Positions 1 through 11,216 of a DNA stretch of 64,000 nucleotides are shown here, in pieces (within the stretch, counting starts at the first letter, position 1; each line of letters begins with the position of its first letter). Source of the DNA: Phytophthora sp. 'mugwort' (taxonomy: Eukaryota > Oomycota > Peronosporomycetes > Peronosporales > Peronosporaceae). The DNA is taken from contig JAUCEF010000001.1 of the NCBI GenBank assembly GCA_033558025.1, forward strand, positions 558,001 to 622,000, given 5' to 3'. The translations under genes and the position numbers were made by a program. The notes below the pieces were generated by a model. That model did not search any database and was not told the origin of the DNA. It worked only from the letters and a program-made list of their open reading frames with translations.

Positions 1-110
1 GGTACACTGCAGCACCACACCATGGTGTACTATCCCGTACCCAATGGGTAACCCATGAAGACTGTAACTTCCTCTTATTAGTTATCCCCCACTCATCATA
101 TCGCACAAAG

Positions 111-1326
111 ATGTACCACTTCCTTAGTACAGCTACATCCGGTAATTTCCTCCAGTCAATCAGAACTATAGTCCACTGTACGCCAAGAATGAGCGGGTTC
201 GAGCGGATCTTGGCGCGCGTGGGCGGCGACGCCCTGCGTTCGTACTGTTCGTCGGCCATCGAGGACGAGCTGCGCACCTTACAGACGCGTATGAAGACGT
301 GTCTCAACAGCGTGGAGCAGGCACTTCAAGTCCAGGAGGCCGTTGCCAAGTTGGACGTGCCGCTGAGCCGCGAAAACGCCGCCACATGCGCAGAGATTAA
401 GCGCAAGTACACCAAGTTTAGCGTCGACCTAAAGAACTTTGTGGAAGAGCAGCGCAAGCTGCAGGCTGAAGCTCCCGAGGCTGGCCCTGATGCCGTGCAG
501 AAGCAAAGCGAGCAGCAGAGCCGCGAGCGCGTCACCAAACTGCTGGGCAAGATCCAGCACCGCATCACGCGCAAGCGCAACGACGCGTGGATCGACAAGA
601 ATTTTGCGGACGTGGGGACCATCGCGGACATTGTCAGAGATGACACCTTTGCAGGACCCGACAAGGCCCTGAGGAACGAGCTGGTGCTCATCCTGGATCA
701 CCTGATCTCGGCTGTTCTGTTGAGTCCGTTGACGACCCAGACAACGCTGGAGAAGATGGACAAGGTGCTCAATAAGCTCGCGAATGTACACGACGATATA
801 GATGAGTATATCAGGTGAGTGATTTTCAGGGATGTGTGTGTACGTGACTGACAATTCTTGATGCTGCAGGTCGTCGAATGATCTGCTGACGAAGACGCGA
901 TCAGCGTACGCTTCACCGAACGGAGCTGCGTGGGGTGCAGAGTCGGACAATATCGTGGACGTGGCGGAGCAAGGGAAAGTGAAGAGGCAGCGGGTGGAGG
1001 TTTCGCCGCAGTCGGACTTTTTGGTCAAGGTGGAGCGGACTGCGGCTGCGGTCGCTGCTGCAGAAGCTGTGGGGAGTGATGCGACGTACGAAGTGTTTGT
1101 GTCGGACCTGCCGTGGCGAACGACCAAGGAGGCAGATGTGGCGTCGTACTTTGGTATTGCTGGCGCGGTGGTGTCGGTGCAGATGCCCACGATGGCTGAT
1201 GGTAGCACTGTAGGAGTCGCAATTGTGCGTTTTGCCGCGTTGGAGGGCATGACGCTGGCATTGCGGATGGATGGCTATCCGTTTAACGGCAAGAACATCC
1301 GCGTGGTCGTACACAACTCCAACTGA
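111..1326 (+). CDS. RRM-domain protein, two exons
   Basis: Exons are 111-814 and 870-1326. The 55-bp intron has a GTGAGT donor and a CAG acceptor, splits an AGG codon and keeps the frame, giving 386 residues. The N-terminal two thirds is charged and helical (coiled-coil-like, rich in E, K, R and Q). The last ~75 residues form an RNA recognition motif: RNP2-like VFVSDLP, a middle containing the linker ADGSTVG, RNP1-like GVAIVRFA, and a final strand NIRVVVHNS. It therefore probably binds RNA or a protein partner through the RRM; the specific role is unknown. A second in-frame ATG at 189 (MSGFERIL) has an equally good context and would remove a weakly conserved-looking 26-residue leader. I keep the first ATG because a CTCAT initiator-like string lies at about 91-104, but 189 is a serious alternative. 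The next gene is convergent. Confidence 0.8.
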
Positions 1327-1525
1327 GTCATATTCACTTGAGAAGGCCGGTCTCTTCGTGGGGTCGAGGACTCATGCACCGTGTGCAGCCGGCATTACGT
1401 ATTATAGATCTTAGAAGCAGCATAAATAAACAGCAAACCTGAGTCGAGCAGATTAATGTCGAGAATAATCGCTCTTCCTTCAGCCACATTTATCAAATCA
1501 CCGGCAGCACCGGATACTAAAGCGG

Positions 1526-1585
1526 ACATTCCACGAGGTGGATTCAGCTTCATATGAATGAAGCTGAATCCACCTCGTGGAGTGT
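1526..1585. repeat. Near-perfect 60-bp hairpin palindrome
   Basis: Arms 1531-1553 and 1558-1580 are perfect 23-bp reverse complements (CCACGAGGTGGATTC and so on) separated by four bases (ATGA). Pairing extends outward to 1526/1585 with one mismatch. It lies between the 3' ends of two convergent genes (stops at 1326 and 1747). It may be a tiny terminal-inverted-repeat element reduced to its ends, or a transcribed hairpin shared by both 3' regions. Nothing else is recognisable in 1327-1746. Confidence 0.85.
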
Positions 1586-1746
1586 TATACTGTTACGTTA
1601 TTCCACAAGCACACAAATCACTAAACAGAAACAGCAAATGAAATAAGACGACAGACGCTAACCTAGATATTCTCGAATTAACATATCACCCACCACATAT
1701 CGAGATCAATGGTCACGCCCATCAATGCGTTCGTTGTCGACACAAA

Positions 1747-3359
1747 CTATAAGTGGAGGACAGTGAAGCGGGGCTCACGGTTTGCGCTGTCAACGATCTC
1801 GTCAAGTTGCGATAAGAAATAGTTCGAAAACGTCGTCACCACTCTGCATACAACCAAAAGTAAAAGAAAAATATTAGCGACTTCATCACGACAGCTCTAC
1901 AATGCAATGTTGAGTGTAGCACTTACGGACGCAAAAATGACGGTAGCTCCCCCAGCGTGCATTCGAGCTGTTCAACGATCGCAAGTAAGTCATACAGCGC
2001 TAGTTTAATCTTTGGCCTCGCTGGTAACGTCATGCCCACACAGATGATAGATTTGATCGCATGCCCTATCTCCTCGGTCTCCTCGTCTGTAACGCGCTTG
2101 TGTGCGAATAAATATCCGTCGAGCTCAGTGACGGCCAGGTGCTTACTTTCAAACAAATAGAGGCGCAGTTGCTCTACCACCGTTGGAAACTCGACCAACT
2201 GGTCGGCGGCCTCCGCGTGTTGAAGCTTTGCCACTAACTCCACATAAGGGGAGAAATCATCCTCGGAATCCGAGTCCGGTACATCCAACTCGATTGCCAA
2301 CTCTTCTGAATCGGGCATTTCTATCTCTACTGATGACTCGTCCGACGATTCAAACACTTCCAACTCGATAGGAGATTCCGCCATGGCGTCTGTTCCTGTC
2401 TCGTACATGACATGAACCTGCTTACATTCTTCTCGTTCAGACGCGTCATTAAACGTCATCGGCTCCTCTTTGACACGCACCGTTGCGTCACAAATTCTCC
2501 TCACCAACCCGCGAGGCAACTCGTCACTTTCACTCAATGAACCTGCATTCAGCTGTGTGTCTCCGCCACCACTTTCCGTTTGACTTGCCAACACCGAACC
2601 TTTCTCCACCTCTTCCTGCAAATCCCTCACTGTAGCATCTTCCTCTGTCCTCGCTACAGCCGCCACCACCTCGAGCATTTCCACGTTAGAATCTCCATCC
2701 TCCTGCCGCTGTTCCTGTCTTAGTCTTTCAAGTTGTAGCTCTATTTCCCTTCCCCTCTCGACAGCTTCTTCATAGACCTCGCCGTCTTCTATCCAATTTG
2801 CTTCAGCGGCTGTATTTTCCTCACTTACAAACTTTTCTTCTTCTTTCTCCACATTCCTCCTTCTACCAGCGGGAGCCACCACCTTCAAACACTCGACGTC
2901 AGACTCCTCCTCTTCATATTCCAACCGTCCAGTCTTAATCACTGCCTCCTTATCCTTCATCTGGAAGGATCCTCCCTCGACCTTTTCCTCCTCCGTTTTG
3001 TCCCTCACTGTCCCTCTGTCGTCCTTGTCAGTCGGTCGTTTCCTCTTCTTCGTCCTCCTCAATCTAGCGTCCGCATCGAGATGGTCCACTGCAGTCTCCA
3101 GCCTGCGCTGCAGCTCCTCGATCCTCTTGAGCTGCGCCTGGAGCCTCTTGGGCAGCCAGTCGCCGTTTGGTCGCAACTGCTGCGACGCCGCCTGCAGCTG
3201 ACGCAGCGCTGTTAATGACGCCGACATGTGGCGCATCTGGCGAGTGACGGACTTGCAATCCTTCTGCGCCACTTTTTGAAGCTGATCGTGCAGTTCCGAC
3301 CGCTCCACGCGCGCCAGGATGGACGCGTACACGGCGTCGTCGCCATCCAAGCCCGACAT
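1747..3359 (-). CDS. Acidic coiled-coil protein with SUMO-interaction-like motifs
   Basis: Exon 1 runs 3359-1927 and exon 2 runs 1843-1747 on the minus strand. The 83-bp intron (1926-1844) starts GTAAGT and ends GCAG. Without splicing the frame stops at once (TAA inside the donor). Splicing adds 31 residues ending in FTVLHL, for about 509 in total. Residues ~1-100 are a helical region with leucine/glutamine heptads followed by the basic patch RRTKKRKR, a likely nuclear signal. The middle is very acidic and low in complexity. Short hydrophobic clusters beside acidic/serine runs recur: VECLKVV, VEMLEVV, IELEVF, VEIEM, IELDV. These resemble SUMO-interacting motifs. The last ~130 residues look folded and helical. 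Family not recognised. A nuclear scaffold or SUMO-dependent adaptor is an inference from composition only. Confidence 0.8.
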
Positions 3360-3517
3360 TATTGCCAGCTTCCACCAATAAAGAAGGTGTGGAGGTTATA
3401 CCATATCTACACCAGTTTGTGTAAGAAGGGTATATCGGTATGTACCGGTACAATAGCCCTGTTACCCAGGTGTAATGCTAGTACCTTTTTCCAGTCCTAC
3501 ATACAAAAAAACACCTA

Positions 3518-4861
3518 GTTCGTCAAGAGCAAAATATATTCGGCAAGTGCAAAAGCAAGACCGTAGAGAGCAAATTCAAATTCGTGGTTAATCGCGAAAA
3601 ACGGATACCGCCATGAATTATACAAACCGAAATCAAATATGCAGTGGTGGGACCATTAATCACGGCCTACTGTCCCATCGGCATGTCCTGCAGATCGTTC
3701 ACAAGTGTGTGAAAGCGAAAAGTGTGGCGATAGAACTTTCTACAGCGCTCGGCTGTGTTACTTCACTCCGCAGCAGCTTTCAAGAAGCACTGATGATGGT
3801 CTTTCATCTTGACACCCTCTGGTACTCGGAAGTTCTCCAGACGGCGCTCTCGCATGAAGGCTTTGACAGCTGCCTTAAACATGGAGAGCACGTTTTCAAT
3901 TGGATTCAGCATGGCGAGTAGGTACCCAGGCGAAGCAGCTTTGTATCGAGGAACTCAGCTTCCCCGAAGATAATCTCAGCTCGGCAATGGCATGGAGCCT
4001 TGTCTATCATAAGCACGATGTTGTCCAGGCTGATCTCGGTCCCGTCGCGGAGATGTCGCAAAAAAAAATGCGGATAAACTTGTTTGTATTAGGAATCCGG
4101 TTAGCACCAAACGAGTCTCGTAATATATCAATCCATGCTCGCTAATACACGCAATGACGTGCACGTTCTGACCACCACCAGCGAACACATTTTTACCGCA
4201 TGACGCCCTTTTAAGCTTCGTCCGCGAGTTCGAGTTGCCGAGAGATTAACATTGGTTTCGTCCATGTAGAGAATAATCTTACCCACCGCTTGATACTCCT
4301 GTAGTGCGATGAGGTATTCGCGTCGCTTCTGCCTGGTCACAATAGTTTATATACTGCGGCTCTTTATGGAGCTGCTTCAAAGTAAAACACGACCCATCCA
4401 CATGATTCTTGACAGTCTGTGGTGTGACCGAGACGCCAGTGCCGAGATCAAGCATGTCCGGGAGCTGTCTTAAGTCAAATCAGAGTCACCCTGCAGCTTG
4501 CCAAGCAAAAATTCGATCATTTTAGGCGTCACCTTGGAGGCCGCGGTGTGCCGCCCCTGGAGATAGATCTCAGTGCCTCTCCACGGGCGAAATGGCGGCG
4601 AACCCCCGTCTCGAGCCGTGTTGATCTTGACACCGAGGTTCCCGGCAACCACTTCCGTAGCGATAGCCCGAGAAGATACTCAGCTGCGTTTCGGCGCGAA
4701 AGTCAACGTCTGAGGGCCATTCACGGTATTTTCGCGGGAAAATAATCGATGTATTGTTTTCAAGATTCGAATATAGATTGCTGCAGTGTTTTTATGAACT
4801 TGAATTTGCTCTCTACAATCTTGCTTTTGGCTTTGCCGAATCTAGTTTGCTCCTGACGAAC
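3518..4861 (-). mobile_element. Tc1/mariner-like transposon, complete ends, dead transposase
   Basis: Terminal inverted repeats at 3518-3583 and 4796-4861 align over 66 bp with 9 mismatches by eye; both start GTTCGTCA. Each end is flanked by TA (3516-3517 and 4862-4863), the target duplication of the Tc1/mariner superfamily. The interior is the decayed minus-strand transposase listed separately. The right TA is also the left TA of the next element. Confidence 0.88.
3640..4720 (-). pseudogene. Tc1-like (DDE_3) transposase, frameshifted
   Basis: Read on the minus strand, the pieces follow transposase order. An N-terminal helix-turn-helix region occupies about 4720-4390 (VTPQTVKNHVDG in one frame after a shift near 4475). 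The first catalytic block YMDETNVNL is near 4250. GGGQNVHVIACISEHG is near 4170 in another frame. LMIDKAPCH is near 4010, and an NPIENV block near 3910 carries the third acidic residue. At least three frameshifts separate them, so it cannot encode an active enzyme. The catalytic acids themselves appear to be still present in the separate frames. Confidence 0.82.
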
Positions 4862-4863
4862 TA

Positions 4864-5891
4864 TCCGTGCCGGACATATTTCGGACCAGGATATATTTCG
4901 GACCACCTGCTCAGTATAAAAATTCAAGTCAATAAGAGAAAAGTGGTCCTGTTTTAGTCGGCAGGTATCATCGCAACAATAGTCCTGGGCCGGTCTGAGC
5001 CCACCCAGAAGAAGGGGGAAGGATCCAGCTTTCGAATAAGCCATCGATCGCCCACCCCCGATCAATTCGACAAGCCACAGAAGACCGCTAATGTCGAAGG
5101 TCCCAGTGGAGACATGAGAGGCTGCTATCACCGCTGTTGCGTGCGGTATGAGCAAGCGTAAAGCTGCCAAGACCTATCGGGTCTCAAGTGGGCCGCTTCG
5201 ACAACGCGTACTGGGGCTTGTGCTGCTCGACGCTTGTTCTGGGCCTCAGCCGTTTTACATCACGGAAGGTGCCGACCAAAGCCTCGTCGAGGTGATTCGA
5301 TATCGCGCGTTGCATGAAATGTGTGTGGGGTATGATGAGCTGCATTGTATGATCCGAGCGGCGGCAGAGTCAACGGGGACGTGTCCACTAACGGACGACT
5401 TCCCTAACGACAAATTCATTCAGCGTTGGATTGCAAAGCACCCTGACTTGTCAACTCGGATCGCTCAGCTCTTGAATGTGGATTGGGCTACAGCTTCAAC
5501 ACCGGACGTTGTCATGTATTACTATGGCAATCTAAAGTCTACCTTATCGAAGTTCGACCTATTGGACATACCCCATGCATCTGGAACTGCGATGAGACTG
5601 GAATATGCCCTCATGGACGGAGTCGGACGCGGGTGATCTGCCCTACAGGGCTACGAGCAAACGTCAAGCGCTCTGCCGACCGTGAAAATGTCAGCATCAT
5701 ACGTGTGTCAGCGGCGGCCGGCGACAGAATGTCGTCGTTGTACAGTTGTGTGAAATCACGTCGTGCCATCACTTAAGTGGCGTGAAGTACTCCATAGTTA
5801 AGAAGGTGGTCCGAAATGTGTCTGATCATGTACAGGCTGGCATACAAAAATATAGCATAATAAAAAAGTGGTCCATAATATCTGGCACGGA
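4864..5891 (+). mobile_element. Short pogo-like transposon with TA duplication
   Basis: The two ends are inverted repeats beginning TCCGTGCC (4864-4871 and 5884-5891). Looser similarity runs inward, including a TTTCGGACCA / TGGACCA block on both sides. TA flanks both ends (4862-4863 and 5892-5893). The inside holds only the first part of a pogo/Tigger-type transposase, so this is an internally deleted, non-autonomous copy of about 1.03 kb. Confidence 0.8.
5148..5770 (+). pseudogene. Truncated pogo/CENP-B-like transposase
   Basis: A 162-codon frame from 5148 encodes the DNA-binding part. It has a CENP-B-type helix-turn-helix with FIQRWIAKHPDLSTR, then VMYYYGNLKSTLSKFDLLDIPH. A frameshift near 5580 moves the start of the catalytic domain (IWNCDETGICPHG, first catalytic D in CDETG) to another frame, which ends at about 5776. 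The remaining catalytic acids are absent. Homology to DDE_1-family transposases is recognised from these motifs. Confidence 0.8.
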
Positions 5892-5893
5892 TA

Positions 5894-6672
5894 GGACTGG
5901 AGAAAGGTGTAAATGCCACAAAATTTGTGGCAGTGCTATATACAGTATGCAGTATACCAGTGCGTACCGTACGGTATGGCATACGTGATGTATAGCTGCT
6001 TTCTTGGTACGGGTATTCCCGGTGATGTTATTTTTTTAAGTGAAACAAGTGCGTCCGCCGCGAAGAATGTGGGGGGGGGGGGGGTAATCAGGCGGGTGCA
6101 GCCGTCACAGACGCCGGCAGTAGTCATTCGAGTAGAGGCAATTCAATCAGTTTAATTTGGAGCTCATGTCTGGCCACTTAGACAGTTTGGTCCGTCTACA
6201 GTTCAGCGACAGCGTCCGGTGTTGCGGCGTGCTGTGTGCGTCTTCAACGCCAATGGTATTTTTGAGCGACGAACATCCAGGAGCCATCTATCTGCCCATC
6301 CGAAACGCCACCCTGTAGCCGATAACCTCAAGGTTCCAACGCATTATATGCGAGGCGCGCTAGTGCACTGGCCGTTGCGACCATTCGAGCTGCGAAATAT
6401 TACCCGTGAATGCAGCTGAAGCGGTTGAGGGACGCTGAACACCTCAAGTTGTCAACGGATCGTGCACGAGCTTCAAGAGGCAGAATGAAGGTCACCACAA
6501 CTGGTACGAGACTCGTTTCCTGACGACTCGGTGCCCATGAAACCTTCAGGCGAATACGAAACGACCACTGGTTTCCTACCTGCCCGTCTGGTCGCCTGAA
6601 CAACGCAGTTAATAACATACTAGCAGAGGAAAAGGTTGGGACTTGTGATCCACTAAAAGTGAAAAAGAATCA
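5894..6672. other. Intergenic stretch, no supported gene
   Basis: Only short overlapping frames without recognisable domains. It contains a run of 14 G at 6071-6084. The last ~200 bases are the probable promoter and 5' region of the downstream membrane protein gene; I could not identify an initiator box there. Confidence 0.5.
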
Positions 6673-9600
6673 ATGGTGGGTCGACTTCCACCGCGCAACA
6701 CACCAAGCGGGTATGTTACGTCATTCAACACTGCAACAGGAATCCCTAGCTAATGTGGCATTGACGTGTTCCGTAGCGACTTGACTGAACCCTTGCATAC
6801 CGGAGATACGTCAGATAATGAGAGCGCGAGTCGTCGTGGATCAAACTCGATCGTACATCGACCGCAGCGCAGAGGAACTGCCGGTAGTGTTGGCAGCGAC
6901 GACTTTGCGGACAAGGCTGCCAAACTACGTATCGCCTTTGACAGTGGCCGCAAAAGCTCTTTTGAGCAGCAACGCTTCTCACGTAAGACTAATATTCTAA
7001 TAGTAGCGTAGTGATCGTTCATGGGTCTAACTAACTTGACTGGTGGTGGTTTATTCTTATGCAGGGGAGTTCCGATTTAATGCCCAATTGGCGTTGCGAG
7101 TCGCAGTCGGTGTATTGATTGCATCCGCTATCCAGACACGTGTATCGGATTACGACCCCACGGATGCCTATGGAAAGAAGTGGGTGTTGTTTCCGTCGTG
7201 GTATTATCTTGGTGGTTTAAGCTACTGCGCTATTGCGGTTCTCTTCACTACGGGGAAGACAATTGGTAGCACGCTGATGATCGTATGGCAAGCTTTTCTT
7301 GGCGTGGGTATGGCACTCGTGTACAGTCTTTTGCTTTTCGCATGTATGGATGTACACACCCAAGATCAAGAGGCAGAAGATCCCTATGACGGCTTCACTG
7401 AGATCAAGCAGGCATTTTCCTCCAGCACCTACTGGGTGAACCTCCACAACTTCTACACGACGTTGCCCTGGATGATTCTTTTCACGGTGGTCGTTCTAAT
7501 ATGCCCATTTGCCGGGACAACCAAAAAGTTTGCAGTGGCCAACAATCTCTTCTTCAGTAAGAGAATTTCAACGGATGCCTCTTTTGTTCTCTTGCTCTAT
7601 TTACTAATACTTTTGTTTTTTATTGTTTGATATTCAGTTCTTACTATCATTAACCCGGCAGATCCAATAAGCGGGTCAGGACTCAAGACATCTGATGATC
7701 CGAGCTTCCGTACCGCAAATATCCTACGCAACCTGGAAGTGTACTTTCTGATTGGTATTGTCGGATCTCTCGTCTCGCTTGCCATTATGTTCGTGCCATA
7801 CCCGATTTTGTAAGTGGCTTGTGCTCGGGCTCATGTATTGTTGGAAGATTGATTAAAGTTTAATGTTGTGTGTTTGTTATGCCCAGTGCAATTAATCGAC
7901 TGCGCAAAGATTCGAAGCTTGCCGCCGAAGACATTTTGGATTTACTGAACATTAATGTGGATTCGTACTGCTTCAAGAACAAAAATATGGATCACATGAA
8001 TTTTCTCAAATTAAAACTTCAGCGCAAATTTGATGCGGCAGCGGCCCGTCACCGCCGCATGGAAGCTCTCTTACGAGATGCATGGTGGGAGCAGTCGTTT
8101 GGCTTTCATTACGTGCTGGGGTTCCACCGCCCGATCATGTTCAATTACGTGAAACTCGTGGGGTCTTTAATTTCGGATTTGCGCACACTTAGCTACGCTA
8201 TGCAGCTCGAAAAATATGAAAGTCTACACTTCACGTACATGAAGGTGCTGCAACGCGAAATTTACATAATCCAGACGCGTTCGGGCGACTTGCTTCACGA
8301 AATTGCGCGCGAAGTGCAGTCAGCTTCCCGTGGTGAGTCTTTGTCATCGGGAATATTGTATTTAGACCGTTTGTAACTAATGTTCTTGTCGTGATAATGT
8401 AGAGGTGAAGCTTGTTTCGATTCCTCGCTTAGAGGCACAAATGGAGACAACATTGCACCGATACCGCTCGACCCAGAACCGCACGCTGCGTACACATCCA
8501 GTTACTATTGAAGAAATGGCAGGCAATGTGCCGCTGAACCTGTTCCTTTTTTCGCTCAATTCCTTCTGCAGCACAATGATTGGCTTCCAGGATATCCACA
8601 ACAAGAAGAATTACACCGACGTCCACCGAATTCGTTCATTTTTCGTGGCTTCGGTCGCAAATTTCTTCAAGGCGCATCACTATACTGACGGGAACGCCAT
8701 GCTGAGCGCCTTCAGAGGTTCGGTGGCAATTGTGCTCGGAATCTTCTTGTCGGTATACGTATACGGCTTCAACGCTACTGTGCCATCAACTATTGCGTAC
8801 GTGTTAGGGAATTTCCTTGGAGGATCTTTTCGAGCGACAGTGAACCGAGTGGGAGGCGTCGTGGCCGGCAGTGTCGTCCCCTCGGTTTTCCAGTTCTTCA
8901 TTGCGCAGATCTGCGACCCACAATACCTCAACGTGGTGCTTACCAACCTCGTGCTCTTTATCTGGATTTTTCTTTCGATGTACGTGTGCTACGTGGGCGG
9001 CTACAGCTCGTATGCAGGTCTAGTATCGGCTTTTGTGTCGACAGGAATTTTGATGCGCCAGTCGGATTTGTGTTACGCTAGTGCTTCCGACAATGCTTCG
9101 TCTATTGCGATTAGTTCGTACTCCAGCCTTGCACAGACCTCTGTAGGCATCGTATTGTTCATTATTGTGGAGCTAATGATGTATCCCAAGAGCGCGACAA
9201 GTTTATTACGGAGGAATATTCAAAAGACGCTCAAGTTGCAACTTGAAGCTTTCGAGGTACTTTTCGGACACCATTTGACGAACTCCAGCACCATGGACGC
9301 CGAGACTATGGAACATTTGCGCGAGATCTTGCAGGTGAAAATCCCGTTGAAGCACTTGGAACAAGCAGCTTTGCTGGCTGAGGCTCAAGCAGAGCCGCTC
9401 ATGTGGAGACCGGCATTTTCGACTCAAAAATACGAAAGAGTCCTTGAGAGCTCACGGCGGGTGCTGAATAACAACACTTTACTTTTCAAGCTCGTGCGTT
9501 GGTTCAATTACCGCGTCGAGCACAACCGCGTTCACCTTAATAGCATCGATATTCGAGACAGTCTGACTACTACCAGACCGTCTGTGGACGGCAAGACGAC

Positions 9601-10501
9601 GCATGCAAAGTGGCAGCTTGCAGCCAGTCAGTTCCAGACCACCGTGACTGATTCGTTCAAGACGTTGGAGATGCTGTTTGGAGACGCCTTTTTGTACTCG
9701 GAACCAGACCAAACGGCCATCTTCATGCAGATGAAAGAGGCGTTCCGACTTGCAGACAAGGACTGCAGTGGCGAAATCGACGCGGATGAGGTCGCGGACA
9801 TGCTGGAAACGATCTTCGCTCAATCGGGCGCGGTGAAACAAAGCGAAATTCATAAGTACGTCGAGGAATTCATGCGGGTTGTTGACAAGGACAAAAGCGG
9901 TATGGTCTCGTTCGAAGAGTTTATGGAGGCTCTAGAGAGTGGCCTTAAACTTGAAGTCGAGGTTTACACTCGACGCAAACCGAAGGCTCCGGCACTGATA
10001 TCGAGGCGTGATAATATGCTAGCAGCTATTAATGAGGACGATGCGGGCGATGAAAGTGAGGGCGACGTTCCTAAGGTCGCTGACGTGGAATCCGGCGCTG
10101 TGCACCCCAGCGACAGCAGGCACTCGAAGGTCCCGCTCACTACAGATGCGGTCAATGATCATGACGCAAAAGTCAACACTTCTCGTGCGCCGATGCCGTC
10201 TCACGGAGGTTATCGGAGGTCGTCACAAGCTTCGTCTATGGACAGAGGCAGGAAGGCGTCGTCGGCTGCGTCGTCGGCACCTGCTATGTGCCGTGAACAC
10301 GACGTTCTCAACGTCGAAGACTTTTCTTCAAATGATATTGCTGCACAAATGAAGACTGCTTACGTTGAGTGGCTGCTGGAAGAGCGTCGGTATGAAAAGG
10401 TATCGATGGAGGAGCTCCTGCTACTCAACTGCCTTGTCAGCGGTGCTGAAGGCATTGCTAAAAGCCTCACAGAGATGGCAGAGATCGTCATTGCGTCCTA
10501 A
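6673..10501 (+). CDS. FUSC/ALMT-like membrane transporter with two EF-hands
   Basis: Six exons: 6673-6710, 6777-6982, 7065-7556, 7638-7809, 7887-8332, 8403-10501. All introns are 66-82 bp with GTATGT, GTAAGA, GTAAGT or GTGAGT donors and AG acceptors. The joined length is exactly 1151 codons. The first exon is inferred: ATG at 6673 follows an in-frame stop and its join restores the frame. Order: a serine/arginine-rich cytosolic N-terminus (1-82), a first membrane bundle (~85-300), a soluble helical region (~300-545), then a second bundle (~550-715) with the FUSC/ALMT-like stretch FRATVNRVGGVVAGSVVP. A helical cytosolic part carries paired EF-hands, DKDCSGEIDADE (~901) and DKDKSGMVSFEE (~945), with calcium ligands intact. 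A low-complexity linker and a short conserved-looking tail (DIAAQMKTAYVEWLLEERRYE) follow. Likely a plasma- or organelle-membrane exporter of organic anions or aromatic acids gated by Ca2+; substrate is inferred from the family only. A decayed inverted copy lies at 40.9-42.0 kb. Confidence 0.85.
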
Positions 10502-10616
10502 AACAGACAGATACACGCCACGCACACACAAATTCGGCCGAGTACACATAGATATTTGGTCCCGCAAATAATACATTTATTTGATGAAACCACGCTCCAG
10601 AGCCCGCTCTTACCTC

Positions 10617-11216
10617 TTACAGCGTCTTAGTAGCTTGGAAGTTCTTAACGTTGATCCGGACTTGCGTCATCACGCGCTGGTAGAGCTCCGGGCGGTAGCC
10701 GAGCGGGAACAGGATCTCGAGCAGCACGAACATTGGGGCCGTGACTACAGCCTGGTCTAGACTGTCGAAGAGCGCCGGCTTGCGGCGCTCGAAGACTCCG
10801 TGGCCGATAAACTGCAAGATCCAGGCTGTGGCGTGGATACTCAGCGCCACGTGCATACTGTGCACGCCCATGGCCTTGGCGCCCTCGACCACGAAGTAGT
10901 TGGCGAAGACGAAGCAGACCGAGATGATTGCGGCGCCCAGCGTGCCGGCGTACGGGTCTAGCGCCATGTACCAGAGCACGTAGATACCGGCCATGACGGC
11001 CGAGTAGTTGAGCAGCACAAACTCACCGTATGGCAGCGACGCCAACATGGCCGGCGTCTCAGCCAGTGGCTGCGTGTGCGCCAATATCATAAGCCCTGAC
11101 ACAAAGATGGGCCAGATGCAGGCCAGGTGGATGTACTGGTTCATCTTGTTGTCGTGGTACGACAGGTAGAACGTCACCTGCTTCTCCAGGTCGAAGCGGT
11201 CCGAGATGAAGCCCAT
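10617..11216 (-). CDS. Mpo1-like (DUF962) 2-hydroxy fatty acid dioxygenase, copy 1
   Basis: A 199-residue single-exon gene convergent with the EF-hand transporter; the stops are about 115 bp apart. It starts at the ATG at 11216 (MGFISDRF). Family signatures: YLSYHDNKMNQYIH near residues 17-30 (conserved H/N/H), and HATAWILQFIGHGVFERR near 128-145 with the conserved histidines and ERRKPAL. Several hydrophobic segments lie between them. Yeast Mpo1 is an ER Fe(II)-dependent dioxygenase that shortens 2-hydroxy fatty acids in phytosphingosine breakdown. The same role here is inferred from the motifs. Closely related copies at 36.9 kb (dead) and 40.3 kb (intact) share the coding region and flanks, so this locus was duplicated. 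Confidence 0.9.
   Translation of the reverse strand: MGFISDRFDLEKQVTFYLSYHDNKMNQYIHLACIWPIFVSGLMILAHTQPLAETPAMLASLPYGEFVLLNYSAVMAGIYVLWYMALDPYAGTLGAAIISVCFVFANYFVVEGAKAMGVHSMHVALSIHATAWILQFIGHGVFERRKPALFDSLDQAVVTAPMFVLLEILFPLGYRPELYQRVMTQVRINVKNFQATKTL

Noticed and set aside
429..1250. A 273-codon minus-strand open frame over the RRM gene
   Set aside because: It is antisense to a spliced gene with a clear RRM; composition is that of a shadow frame and it has no domain.
7870..8376. Separate small genes at 7043-7630, 7870-8376 and 8405-10501
   Set aside because: Donor and acceptor sites at each frame end join them into one in-frame coding sequence, so they are exons of one gene.
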